From NCBI GenBank assembly GCA_958426425.1, contig CATZYY010000001.1, positions 1 through 64,000 on the forward strand: a stretch of 64,000 bases of DNA, written 5' to 3'. This DNA comes from an uncultured Oscillospiraceae bacterium. Its GTDB lineage: Bacteria; Bacillota; Clostridia; Oscillospirales; Oscillospiraceae. Shown piece by piece: positions 51,273 to 60,092 of the stretch (position 1 is the first letter of the stretch; each line of letters begins with the position of its first letter). The notes beneath the pieces were generated by a model that was not told where the DNA came from, ran no database searches, and saw nothing but the letters and a program-made list of their open reading frames with translations. A program made the translations under genes and the position numbers.

Positions 51273-53342
51273 ATGCTGAACGTCCGGAATCTGGACGACC
51301 AGACCTATGAGGAGATCGTAAGGGCGGCGGAGGGCCGTCTGCCCTGGCTTTGCCCCGTGTGGACGGATCACAACGCCCACGACCCAGGCATCACCGTTCT
51401 GGAGCTGATGGCCTGGTATAAGGAAATGCAGCAGTATCACATGAACCAGTTTACCGACCCGCTGCGGCGCAAGCTGCTGAAGCTGGCGGGAATCACTCCT
51501 CTGACGGCTGCACCGGCCTGCTGCGCGGTGGAGCTGGGGCCGGAGGGACCGGCGTATCTGGAGGGGGAGCGTCTGACCACCCGGGAGGGGATTCCCTTTG
51601 AACTGACCCAGGCCATTCCCGCCCACCGCCCGGCCATTGCCCGCATCCAGGTGGTGCAGGGAGACCGGCGCATGGATGTGGGACAGCTGCTGGAGGACCG
51701 GCACGTGACCTTCCAGCCCTTTGGACAGGAGCGGGAGGCGTCCCAGCTGCAGATCGGGTTTTCCCAGCTGGGAGAGGGGGCGCTGCGGCTGTGGTTTGAC
51801 GTGGAGCCGCCTGCCGGTGTGAAGCGGAACCCCTTTGCCTCTTTGGAGCAGGTGCCCCGGCTGATCCGCTGGGACTGCCTGGGAGCGGAGCGGACCGCCC
51901 TGCTGCAGGATGAGACCCACGGCCTCAGCGTCAGCGGCTATGTGACCATCCGGCCGGAGGGGGATTGGCCCGCCGGGGCGGAGGGCCTGTGGTGGCTGGT
52001 TTTGACTTTGGAGGACCCCGGATGTGAGGAGCAGGTGCGGCTGTCCGGCGTCTCCGCCGGGCGGTGGCCCGCCCAGCAGCGGGAGACCTGGGCCAAAAGC
52101 CATTTCTTCCGGGCGCCTGCCCAAGACCGCTGGACCGTCTGCCTGGACAATGCCTTGGCCCGGGACGGGGACCTGGCCATCTTCGTGCGCACGGCGGAGC
52201 AGTGGGAGCAGACCGCCCGATGGGAGGCTGCGGCCACCCTGGACGGCCGGGTGATTGAACTTGACACCTCCTCCGCCGCCGGGGACGGAGATAGAAACGT
52301 GCTGGTAATCGCCCTGGACAGCGGACACAGCAGCCGGCTGCTCTTTGATGCCAAGGGCCTGCCGGGAGAGAGCTTTTTCCTGGACCTGGAGGGCCGGGCC
52401 GCTCTGACGGAGTCCTTTACCCTGCTGTGCGAGACTCTGGACCGGGACGGCAAGATCCGCCCCGCCCTCTGGCGGTATGTGGAAGACCTGTACGCCTGCG
52501 GGCCCCGGGACCGGGTATTTACCTATGATGCGGTCCGGGAGACCGTCACCTTCGGCGACGGGGAGCACGGAGCGCTTCTGAGCCCCGGCACAGGCGCTGT
52601 GCTGGCCGCCGGATTGACATTGACTTATGGGGCCGGAGGCAATATTCCCGAGGGGACGGAGCTGACGGTTCTGTGCGATGACCGCCCGGTTTACTGTCAG
52701 GCGGCTCGGGGAGGCAGAGACCGGGAGAGCACTGTCTCTGCCCAGGCCCGCCTGCTGCGGACCCTGAGCACTACCCGAAAATGCGTCTCAGCCGCCGACT
52801 ATGAGCGCCTGGCCATGGAGACGCCGGGCTTGCGGGTGGCCGCGGCCAAGGCCCTGCCGGGCTACGATCCGGAAGAGCCCACCGGCGTCAGCCGCCTGCC
52901 CACCGTGACGGTGGTGGCGGTGCCGGAGGGGGCGGCGGAGCGGCCTCTGCCGGACCGGCGGTTCCTGGAGGCGGTCCAGGCCCAGATGGACCGGGTGCGG
53001 CCCATCGGTACCCAGGTGAAGGTGGTGCCGCCCGTCTATGTGGAGATTCGGGTGGACGTGGTCCTGCGGGGCGGAGAGGACGGACTGGAGGAGACGCTGC
53101 GCGAGCAGCTGTCCGCCTGGCTGGCATCAGGCGGCGTGGGCGGCACCCTTCGCTCCGGCGATGCCTGGGCGCTGGTCCAGGCGGCCCCCGGTGTGCTTCA
53201 GGTGCGGGATGTTTCCCTGGCTACCACCGCGACGGGCTGCTACCAAAATGAAGAGGGAGATATCTCCCTGCCCCGGCGGGCCATTCCCAGGCTGGAGCGC
53301 CTCCGGGTAGAACGTCTGCCCCGGCAGGGGGAGATCCGCTGA
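51273..53342 (+). CDS. Baseplate protein J/gp6-like, second (Afp12-like position)
   Basis: A 689-residue baseplate protein related to the preceding one: same WTDHNAHDPGITVLELMAWYKEM start pattern, same FTYDAVRETVTFGDGEHG and TRKCVSAADYERLAMETPGLRVAAAKA core. The middle is shorter. Pairs of such proteins form heteromeric wedges in T4, PVC and Afp. Ribosome site GGGAGGG is in the 30-base gap. Confidence 0.9.
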   Translation: MLNVRNLDDQTYEEIVRAAEGRLPWLCPVWTDHNAHDPGITVLELMAWYKEMQQYHMNQFTDPLRRKLLKLAGITPLTAAPACCAVELGPEGPAYLEGERLTTREGIPFELTQAIPAHRPAIARIQVVQGDRRMDVGQLLEDRHVTFQPFGQEREASQLQIGFSQLGEGALRLWFDVEPPAGVKRNPFASLEQVPRLIRWDCLGAERTALLQDETHGLSVSGYVTIRPEGDWPAGAEGLWWLVLTLEDPGCEEQVRLSGVSAGRWPAQQRETWAKSHFFRAPAQDRWTVCLDNALARDGDLAIFVRTAEQWEQTARWEAAATLDGRVIELDTSSAAGDGDRNVLVIALDSGHSSRLLFDAKGLPGESFFLDLEGRAALTESFTLLCETLDRDGKIRPALWRYVEDLYACGPRDRVFTYDAVRETVTFGDGEHGALLSPGTGAVLAAGLTLTYGAGGNIPEGTELTVLCDDRPVYCQAARGGRDRESTVSAQARLLRTLSTTRKCVSAADYERLAMETPGLRVAAAKALPGYDPEEPTGVSRLPTVTVVAVPEGAAERPLPDRRFLEAVQAQMDRVRPIGTQVKVVPPVYVEIRVDVVLRGGEDGLEETLREQLSAWLASGGVGGTLRSGDAWALVQAAPGVLQVRDVSLATTATGCYQNEEGDISLPRRAIPRLERLRVERLPRQGEIR

Positions 53343-53377
53343 CCATAAGACAATGACAAGAGGGAGGGGACGGCGCC

Positions 53378-54484
53378 ATGGAACCGATTCAGGCACAGAT
53401 GGTGTTCTGCTGCGCGGAGCAGTGGATGAACGGATTTTTCTGCCGGGTGGAGCCCTGGGAAGACGGATTGCGCCTGGACCCGAAGCGCGCCGCCACCGGC
53501 GTGTATTGCCTGGGGGCGGTGGACAGCGGGGAAAAGGGCTTTCGCTGGGGCCGCGCCGCGGTGGAGGCGGACCTGCCCCCGGACACGGCCCTGCGGGTCT
53601 ATGCCCGGGCCGCCGATACTCTCCGATGGGGAGACTGGCCTGATCTGGACCAGGGCCTCCGCACTTTGACCGGGGACCCCTTGCCCGCGCTGGAGGAAAT
53701 TTTCGGCCCGCCGGTCTGCGAGGGCACGGAGTGCCTGCTGTCCTGTACGGGGCGCTACCTGTGGATCATGCTGGAGCTGACAGCCACCGGGCTGCAGGCG
53801 CCGGTGATCCGGAAGCTGAGGCTGTGGATGCGGGGCGACCACATGACGGACTATCTGCCCGCCATCTACCAGGGGGACGACTTCACCTGGCGCTTTCTCT
53901 CCATCTTTGACAGCATGTACGCCGACATGGACCGGGCCATAGACGCCCTGCCGGGACAGATGGATTACTGCCACGCCCAGGGAGAGCTGCTGCGGTACTT
54001 GGCCTCCTGGGTGTGCGTGGAGCGGGGCGGGGACATAGCGGAGCTGCGCCGGCGGATTTCCACGGCCCTGCCGGACTATGAGGACCTCTATACCGTGGAG
54101 GGGGTCAAGCGCAGCGTCCGCCGCCTTACAGGGCGGGACCCCATTGTGATTGAGCCCTTTCAGGTCTCCCCCAACCGTCCCGACTGCGCCGACCCGGTGC
54201 TGTACCGGCGGCTGTATGGGGAGGACCCCTATCGGTTTTTCGTCTTGCTGCCGGAGGATGCCTTCCCCGGACAGCGGGAGCGGGAACAGTTCCAACAGGA
54301 TATGGAGGAGGTCATCCCCGCCGGGATGACCATGCAGATGATCCAGCTCAAGCCCTGTGTTCAGCTGGATTGGCACACGTACCTGGGCATCAATGCCCGG
54401 ATCGGCGGCTATGTGCCGGCGGTAATCGACGAGCAGGCCACCATCCACTATGACACCACGATTGGAGGAGCCAACCATGACTAA
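53378..54484 (+). CDS. Tail protein I-like baseplate protein
   Basis: A 368-residue phage tail protein. The C-terminal half (about 150-310) contains the tail-protein-I-type core (DHMTDYLPAIYQGDDFTWRFLSIFDSMYADMDRAID; LLRYLASWVCVERGG; YEDLYTVEGVKRSVRRLTG). The N-terminal half is beta-rich. In other tails such proteins connect the wedge to fibres. GGAGGGGACGG precedes the ATG and the end overlaps the next gene by eight bases. Confidence 0.85.
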   Translation: MEPIQAQMVFCCAEQWMNGFFCRVEPWEDGLRLDPKRAATGVYCLGAVDSGEKGFRWGRAAVEADLPPDTALRVYARAADTLRWGDWPDLDQGLRTLTGDPLPALEEIFGPPVCEGTECLLSCTGRYLWIMLELTATGLQAPVIRKLRLWMRGDHMTDYLPAIYQGDDFTWRFLSIFDSMYADMDRAIDALPGQMDYCHAQGELLRYLASWVCVERGGDIAELRRRISTALPDYEDLYTVEGVKRSVRRLTGRDPIVIEPFQVSPNRPDCADPVLYRRLYGEDPYRFFVLLPEDAFPGQREREQFQQDMEEVIPAGMTMQMIQLKPCVQLDWHTYLGINARIGGYVPAVIDEQATIHYDTTIGGANHD

Positions 54485-56255
54485 CGCCAATTCTTTCCCC
54501 TTTGAGCGCAACCGCTATTTCTACGGGAAGCTGCTCACCGTCCGGGACTTTGAGGTGGAGCAGCGCTACCACTGCACCAAGCGGGAACTGCTCAACCGCC
54601 TGGTCCACGGCGCCGGCGTGGTGTGCGGCCTGGGCGTCACCGCCAGCGACGAGTCCACGCTGATGATCGAAAGCGGCATGGCCCTGGACTACCAGGGCCG
54701 GGAGATCGTGGTGCCGGAGGCGCTGTTCCGCAAACTCCCCATGCTGGAGGGACAGGAGACCCTGGCGGGCAAAAAGGACGCATACCTGTGCCTTTCCTAC
54801 GCCGAGGAGGATGTGGAGCCGGTCAACGCCACCGGCGCCGAGGTAGGGGCCCAGCGGCAGTTCGACCTGACAAGGGAGGGGTTCCGCCTCTTTCTCACCG
54901 CCGAGCCTCCCGCCTACCAGAGTCTGCTGGAGACTGCCGGGCGGGAGAATGTGTCGGTGCTCTACCAGAGCGACGAGCTGATTCTGGTGCTCTCCGTGCC
55001 CGCGATCCTATGCGCCGGGGAGGAGTTTCAAGTCCAGGTGCTGGTGGTGAAGAATGAGAAGACGCCGCCGGTCCAGTTGTCTCTGGAGGGGGAGAACACC
55101 TTTGCCGAAAGCGACAACGGCCGCATCCATCTTTCCTGGCGGGAGAGTCGGGAGGAGAAGCGGTGCGTCTACACCGTGGACTTCCCCCTGCGCTGCAAGT
55201 CCCTCAGCGACGTGGACAGCCGCCTGTTTCCGGGCAGCTGCGAGCTGAATGTGGAGCTGGGCAGCCATCACTACAAGAATTACCTGGAGGTGCCCGCCGC
55301 GGTCCATCTGTGCCGGGACCAGGAGGAATGCCGCCTGCGGCGGATGCGGCTGGACGATCTGAGCCGCCATCTGCGTGGCCGGGACCTGCCGCTGTATCTG
55401 GCCAAGCTGGAGCTGATCCACTCCGCCGGCGGCGTATTTGTGGGCGGTGTGACCAGCCTGCCCTTCCAGCAGTCGATCAAAAAGGAGGGGGCGGCCAAGG
55501 GAGACGGCACCGGCGATCTGACGGTGACCACCTCGGTCCGCAGCCTGGAGTATTGGCAAAAGCCCGACGTAAAGGCGGTGTATCAGCCCTCCACCGGGGC
55601 CCTGCATCTGGACTTCGGCATCCCCTCCCCGGAGCAGTACGACTACGCCGTGGCCCACGGTACCGTGGATTTGACCATGCCCGGCGGTATCCGGGTCAAC
55701 AGCCGGGTCCTCTCCCAGGAGATCGCCCATGGCCTGGGCGTGGGTGCCGTGGATGTGCGGCTGAGCGTGGAGTTCCAGGACAAGGAGCGGGAGGAGACGG
55801 CTTTGCTGTGTGGCAACAGCGAGGTCTTCAAGCACAAATCCATCAAGAGCGCCCCGCCCTGGGTGGAGGCGGCGGCCCTGGTCTACCCGGAGCGGGGCAC
55901 CATGCGGATTGGATTGTGGCTTCACGACACGGTGGATGGGAATCTGATTCGGGTCCACTACTTCGCCCAAAAGCCGGAGCGGGACACCAGCCGAATCCTC
56001 TCCCAGCGGAGGGTCAGCCTGACGGTGACGCCGGAATTCTCCCGCCTTGGCTGCCGGGAAAAGCTGCAGTTCCAGGCGGAGGTGGTGGGCTCCGAGGATC
56101 AGAGCGTTGTCTGGTCCGTCAAGGAGGAAAACGGCGGTGACATCGACCACAACGGTCTTTATCAGGCGCCGGAGCTGCCGGGCACCTACGAGATCACGGC
56201 GGTGTCCGGGGCGGACGAGACCGTGACCGCCAGCGCCTTTGTGATTGTGGAGTAA
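54477..56255 (+). CDS. CIS baseplate-periphery protein with C-terminal Ig-like domain
   Basis: A 592-residue protein. The N-terminus (FERNRYFYGKLLTVRDFEVE, KRELLNRLVHGAGVVCGLGV) is a recurring start of proteins in Gram-positive injection clusters, next to the baseplate genes. The middle is beta-rich. Residues about 515-592 form a bacterial Ig-like domain (VSLTVTPEFSRLG to VTASAFVIVE). It may sit at the particle surface or hold fibres; that role is inferred from position. GGAGGAG precedes ATG 54477, which overlaps the previous stop. Confidence 0.75.
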   Translation: MTNANSFPFERNRYFYGKLLTVRDFEVEQRYHCTKRELLNRLVHGAGVVCGLGVTASDESTLMIESGMALDYQGREIVVPEALFRKLPMLEGQETLAGKKDAYLCLSYAEEDVEPVNATGAEVGAQRQFDLTREGFRLFLTAEPPAYQSLLETAGRENVSVLYQSDELILVLSVPAILCAGEEFQVQVLVVKNEKTPPVQLSLEGENTFAESDNGRIHLSWRESREEKRCVYTVDFPLRCKSLSDVDSRLFPGSCELNVELGSHHYKNYLEVPAAVHLCRDQEECRLRRMRLDDLSRHLRGRDLPLYLAKLELIHSAGGVFVGGVTSLPFQQSIKKEGAAKGDGTGDLTVTTSVRSLEYWQKPDVKAVYQPSTGALHLDFGIPSPEQYDYAVAHGTVDLTMPGGIRVNSRVLSQEIAHGLGVGAVDVRLSVEFQDKEREETALLCGNSEVFKHKSIKSAPPWVEAAALVYPERGTMRIGLWLHDTVDGNLIRVHYFAQKPERDTSRILSQRRVSLTVTPEFSRLGCREKLQFQAEVVGSEDQSVVWSVKEENGGDIDHNGLYQAPELPGTYEITAVSGADETVTASAFVIVE

Positions 56256-56294
56256 GAAGCCGGGCCCGGCCCGGCGGAGAGGGGGGAAAATGCC

Positions 56295-57026
56295 GTGGAC
56301 GCCATGCTGGTGCGGGAGCGATACAAGGTGGTCCGGGTCACCGACTGCCGGGAGAACTACGCCTTTGCGGAGGCGGTGGACATCCTGGACCGGGAGATGA
56401 GCGGATGCCTGCTGAACCTGTACGAGGGTCCCCTGCTGCGCCGGTATCTGCCCTGCTTTGACCGGCTGAAGGGCAGCGCCGCCTTCCGGGATTTGTTTCT
56501 GGAGGGCGAGAGCCTGGTGACCGTATTCCGGGACTGCGGCGGAGACCCCATTGACCAGGTGTTCTACCTGGGAGACAGCCATCATTGGACGGAGCGGCTG
56601 TACTATGCCGGAGAGCTGATGGAGCAGGTGCTCAATCTGTCGGACCTGCCGCCGGAGATGGCCTGCGCACTGCTGCTGTCGGAAAATGTGCGGGTGGACC
56701 GGCGCAACCGGAGCATCTGCCTGCGGTTTCACGCCGTCCCCATGGAGGAGATGAACCGGCGGGAGATCGTGTATCTGGCCACAGACCAGCTGCGGAAAAT
56801 TCTGAGGGTCCGCGCCGGCTCCCCCAGAGAGGAGCTGGAATTCCTGGACCAGCTGGAGCGGGGGGGCTGCGTCACCCCGGCGCAGCTCTATGCCCTGTGG
56901 CGTGTCCAGAGCCTGAAAATCCGGGAGGCCTATGAGGCCCTGGAGAAAAAGAATGTGGTCCGCCGCTGGTGTTCCCTGCTGGTGGGACGTGTGAAGCGGC
57001 GAATTGCCCGCAGGAAGGAGAGGTGA
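56295..57026 (+). CDS. CIS-associated protein, possibly a degenerate kinase-like fold
   Basis: A 243-residue soluble protein starting at GTG 56295 (AGGGGGG upstream; ATG 56304 is an alternative). The start (RERYKVVRVTDCRENYAFAEAVDI) loosely resembles a protein-kinase N-lobe but lacks a glycine loop, a clear lysine and an HRD or DFG motif. The body has conserved-looking segments (LLSENVRVDRRNRSICLRFH, EIVYLATDQLRKIL). The C-terminus is strongly basic (GRVKRRIARRKER). It stands directly before the cyclase-like sensor gene with a four-base gap. Kinase relation is a weak impression only. Confidence 0.5.
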   Translation: MDAMLVRERYKVVRVTDCRENYAFAEAVDILDREMSGCLLNLYEGPLLRRYLPCFDRLKGSAAFRDLFLEGESLVTVFRDCGGDPIDQVFYLGDSHHWTERLYYAGELMEQVLNLSDLPPEMACALLLSENVRVDRRNRSICLRFHAVPMEEMNRREIVYLATDQLRKILRVRAGSPREELEFLDQLERGGCVTPAQLYALWRVQSLKIREAYEALEKKNVVRRWCSLLVGRVKRRIARRKER

Positions 57027-57030
57027 GTGA

Positions 57031-59649
57031 ATGGAGCGGCTGAAGCGATGGGGCGTGTTTTTGCTGATCCTTGCCCTGCTGGGAGCCGGCACCTCTCTGC
57101 TTTTTTGGGACTTGGGCCGGACGTGCCTTTCCGTTCTCCGCACCGGCCGCGGCGACGCGGACTATCTCATGACCGCCGCCGACGCGGAGGGGCAGATCTA
57201 TGTGCTGGGCCGGGATGAGGAGGGCTATCTCCTTCTCCAGGGCGATCAGATGGGAAACCAGACGGAGCGGTGGCGTCTGACGGAGGAACTGCCGGAAAAA
57301 AGCGTACCGGCGGCCCTGTATCCCGCAGCGGGCGGCGCGGTCTACCTGGGACTTTACAGCACGGAGGAGGAGACTTGTCTCCAGCTCTACCGCCTTACCC
57401 AGCAGGGACAATCGGCGGAGCTGCTGCTCAACGAGCCCTGTCCCGGGGAAAACCTCCGCGCCCAGATGGCCGCGCTGAGCCTGTCCAGCTTTTCCCAGGT
57501 GGACAGTGTGGTGACCTTTGCCCTGCTGGAGGGAGACAGCGCCACCTTTTACCGCCGTACCGGCGCCGATCAGGGCCTTGAGAAGGGGAAGACCTTCACA
57601 CAGACGGGTCTCTTGGCCGCCCTGGCCCTGTCCGATGGGACGCAGGTACTGGCCAGCGCCCAGGGGCTGGCGCGGACGGACGGCACCAGCATTCCCCTGA
57701 CGGAGGGGGAGATCATCATAGAGCTGAATCAGACTGGCACGGGTCTTTGCTATGTAGATGGTGCCGGTCTTCAGGTGTTTTATGCGGACTTCACCGATTG
57801 GCAGCCCTATCCCATCCTGGACCTGCAGAAGGAGGCCTATGATCTGGATCGGTGTACGGACCTCTGGATTACCCGGGAGGGAGGTCTCCTGCTGCTGATG
57901 GACGGGCAGACGCTGCTGCTGGACCGGGGAAGCACCGTGTCCGATCTGAGCGGAATGCTGTATCCCTCGGCGCTGCGGTGCGGGCTGATTCTGGGAGGCC
58001 TTGGACTGGCGGTGCTGGTGCTGTCGCTTGCCGTGTGGTATGTGGTCTGCGAGCAGCGTCGGTTCCGTCTGCCGCTGCTGGTCCGGTGGGGCGTGCTGCT
58101 GGCGGCGGTAGCCGCGCTGGGTACCGCCTTTCTGGTACGGGGCGCGGTGCGCTCCTCCAGTGCACAATCGGCGGAGCGGGAGGCTGCCTCCTTGATGGGC
58201 GCCCTTTCCACCCAGGCGCTCCAGCGCTATGACATTGAGGATAGCCGCCTGCCCCAAAGCCTGGGAGACAGCCTGGCCGGCGCCGCCGGAGGACTGTACC
58301 GGGACAGCGCCGTGTGGGTCTACACCTGCTCGGAGGAGGGCGTGTGGACCCAGGTCGGCAGCAACACCGCTCTGGCGGACGGAATCCGGGGAGAGGTGAG
58401 CCCTGGGTTTGACCGGACCATGGCACAGCAGGCGCGGTCCGGTGGCAGCCTCTTCTGGACCAGAGTTCAGGGCGGGGAGATCCACTACCTGCTCTATCAG
58501 GTCCAGGGGGATGCGCTGCTGGCGGTGGATGTGGACAGCGCCGCCCTGCGGGAGGCCGGATGGGCTGGAAGTGCGTGGATGGTGCGTGGACTGGCGGGCC
58601 TTGCGCTGCTGCTGACCGCCCTGGCCCTGGCCGTCCTGTGCGGAATCACCATAGGAGTACGCCGGAGTCTTGCGGGCATGGAAAGACTGGCCGCGGGAGA
58701 GCGGCAGGTCCGGGTACAGGTGGGCGGCGGCGATGAGCTGGAGAGCCTTGCCGACGATGTCAACGCCCTGTCCGCAGCCCTTCAGAACGTGGAGGTGCGG
58801 CAGCAGGAACTGGCGCAGACCTACCGCCGCTTTGTCCCCGAGCGGATTCTCTCCCTGCTGGGCAAGACCAGCATTCAGGAGGTGGATAAGCAGACCTTCG
58901 TCTCCCGCAATCTGGCGGCCATGATGCTCTCCTTCCGCTTTCCGCCCCAGGTCTATGAAAAAAGCGGCCGGGAGCTGTTTGACAACATCAACGAGATTTT
59001 TGAGCGCACCGCCTCCATTGTCACCCGGAAGGGCGGCGCCGTGTTCAACTTCGCCTACGATGGCTATGACGCGGTCTTTGAGGAGGGCAGCGCCGCGGCG
59101 GTCAGCACCGCGGTGGCGGTGCAGCAGGAGGTGCTGGAGATCAACCGGGAGCGGGAGTTGGACGGCCGGCCCCCCGTCACGGTGCGCATCGCCCTGGACG
59201 AGGGCAACGTGATGCTGGGCGTGGTGGGGGACGAGAACCAAATCGAGCCCGCCTCCATTTCTTCCAGCTTCTCGGTGGCCAAGCACCTGGTGGAGCTGTG
59301 CAGCCGTCTGGAAGCCAATATCCTCTGTACCGAGGCGGTGATCCGCAGCGCCCAGGGCTATGGCAGCCGCTATATGGGCAAGTGCCTGGAAGGCAATGCC
59401 GCCATCCGGACCTATGAGATCTACGACGGCGACGCCTATGAGATCCGCAAGGTGAAGGAGGACACGGGGGAGCGTTTCTCCCAGGGGGTGTACGCCCTGT
59501 ACGGGCGGGACTTCTCCCAGGCCAAGCGCATTTTCCTGAGCCTGGTCCACCACAACACCGGAGACGGCGGCGCCCGGTACTATCTGTATTTGGCGGACCG
59601 GCTGGAAAAACGGCCGGAGGAGGAGATCAGCCTGGATTCCGGGCGGTAA
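57031..59649 (+). CDS. Transmembrane sensor with HAMP and degenerate class III cyclase domain
   Basis: An 872-residue membrane protein. TM1 is at about 8-29, followed by a large predicted outside domain (30-310, beta-propeller-like). TM2 and TM3 are at about 315-337 and 346-368, a second outside domain spans 369-515, and TM4 is at about 516-542. A HAMP-like linker follows (RMERLAAGERQVRVQVGGGDELESLADDVN region), then a cyclase homology domain (about 600-800). Its first metal aspartate position reads MMLSFRFPP, without Asp. The second site (FAYDGYDAVF) and the LDEGNVMLGVVGDENQ segment are recognisable. It may sense a signal without making cAMP. It lies inside the CIS operon. Confidence 0.8.
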   Translation: MERLKRWGVFLLILALLGAGTSLLFWDLGRTCLSVLRTGRGDADYLMTAADAEGQIYVLGRDEEGYLLLQGDQMGNQTERWRLTEELPEKSVPAALYPAAGGAVYLGLYSTEEETCLQLYRLTQQGQSAELLLNEPCPGENLRAQMAALSLSSFSQVDSVVTFALLEGDSATFYRRTGADQGLEKGKTFTQTGLLAALALSDGTQVLASAQGLARTDGTSIPLTEGEIIIELNQTGTGLCYVDGAGLQVFYADFTDWQPYPILDLQKEAYDLDRCTDLWITREGGLLLLMDGQTLLLDRGSTVSDLSGMLYPSALRCGLILGGLGLAVLVLSLAVWYVVCEQRRFRLPLLVRWGVLLAAVAALGTAFLVRGAVRSSSAQSAEREAASLMGALSTQALQRYDIEDSRLPQSLGDSLAGAAGGLYRDSAVWVYTCSEEGVWTQVGSNTALADGIRGEVSPGFDRTMAQQARSGGSLFWTRVQGGEIHYLLYQVQGDALLAVDVDSAALREAGWAGSAWMVRGLAGLALLLTALALAVLCGITIGVRRSLAGMERLAAGERQVRVQVGGGDELESLADDVNALSAALQNVEVRQQELAQTYRRFVPERILSLLGKTSIQEVDKQTFVSRNLAAMMLSFRFPPQVYEKSGRELFDNINEIFERTASIVTRKGGAVFNFAYDGYDAVFEEGSAAAVSTAVAVQQEVLEINRERELDGRPPVTVRIALDEGNVMLGVVGDENQIEPASISSSFSVAKHLVELCSRLEANILCTEAVIRSAQGYGSRYMGKCLEGNAAIRTYEIYDGDAYEIRKVKEDTGERFSQGVYALYGRDFSQAKRIFLSLVHHNTGDGGARYYLYLADRLEKRPEEEISLDSGR

Positions 59650-59664
59650 GGGAGGCGTCAGACC

Positions 59665-60060
59665 ATGGCCACACAATTTGACATCATCCGCAATCAGGCG
59701 GAGGCGGCGGGGCGCAGCGCCCTCAATCGGGCTCAGGCCGACCTGCGGAGAGATACCAGCCTGGTCAGCCAGGCCAGCCGCTGGGCGGGCCGCACCATGA
59801 CGGCAGGCGAGGCGGCTGTGCGCAGACGCAGCCGGGGCGCCCGCTGGGGGGCCATGCCGCCCGGCGGCGCGGTGAAGTCCTCCGGGCCGGTTGGGCCGGC
59901 GCCGGACGGATATGTGCGCCGCTCTCCGGTGCAGCCGCTTCACGTGGCGGAGGGGTACCGAAAGCGGCAGGTGCTGCGGGCGGTAACCGCTGCCGTGGTC
60001 ATAGCGGCTGCGTGCATGGGAATCTATTTTCTGAATCAACTGGGCCTGTTTGGGCGCTGA
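59665..60060 (+). CDS. Small basic protein with C-terminal membrane anchor
   Basis: A 131-residue protein with an Arg-rich soluble part (about 1-100, RRRSRGARWGAM and YVRRSPVQPLHVAEGYRKRQ) and one C-terminal membrane segment (about 104-126, VTAAVVIAAACMGIYFLNQLGLF). Tail anchoring with a basic cytosolic face could bind acidic CIS proteins or lipid heads. GGGAGG precedes the ATG. It sits 15 bases after the cyclase-like gene and 32 before the MORN gene. No family is recognised. Confidence 0.6.
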   Translation: MATQFDIIRNQAEAAGRSALNRAQADLRRDTSLVSQASRWAGRTMTAGEAAVRRRSRGARWGAMPPGGAVKSSGPVGPAPDGYVRRSPVQPLHVAEGYRKRQVLRAVTAAVVIAAACMGIYFLNQLGLFGR

Positions 60061-60092
60061 GCCCGCGAGACCATACATAGGAGGCTGTTCCT

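Noticed and set aside
56295..57026. Active protein kinase
   Set aside because: No glycine loop, catalytic HRD or DFG motif is visible; only a loose N-lobe resemblance remains.
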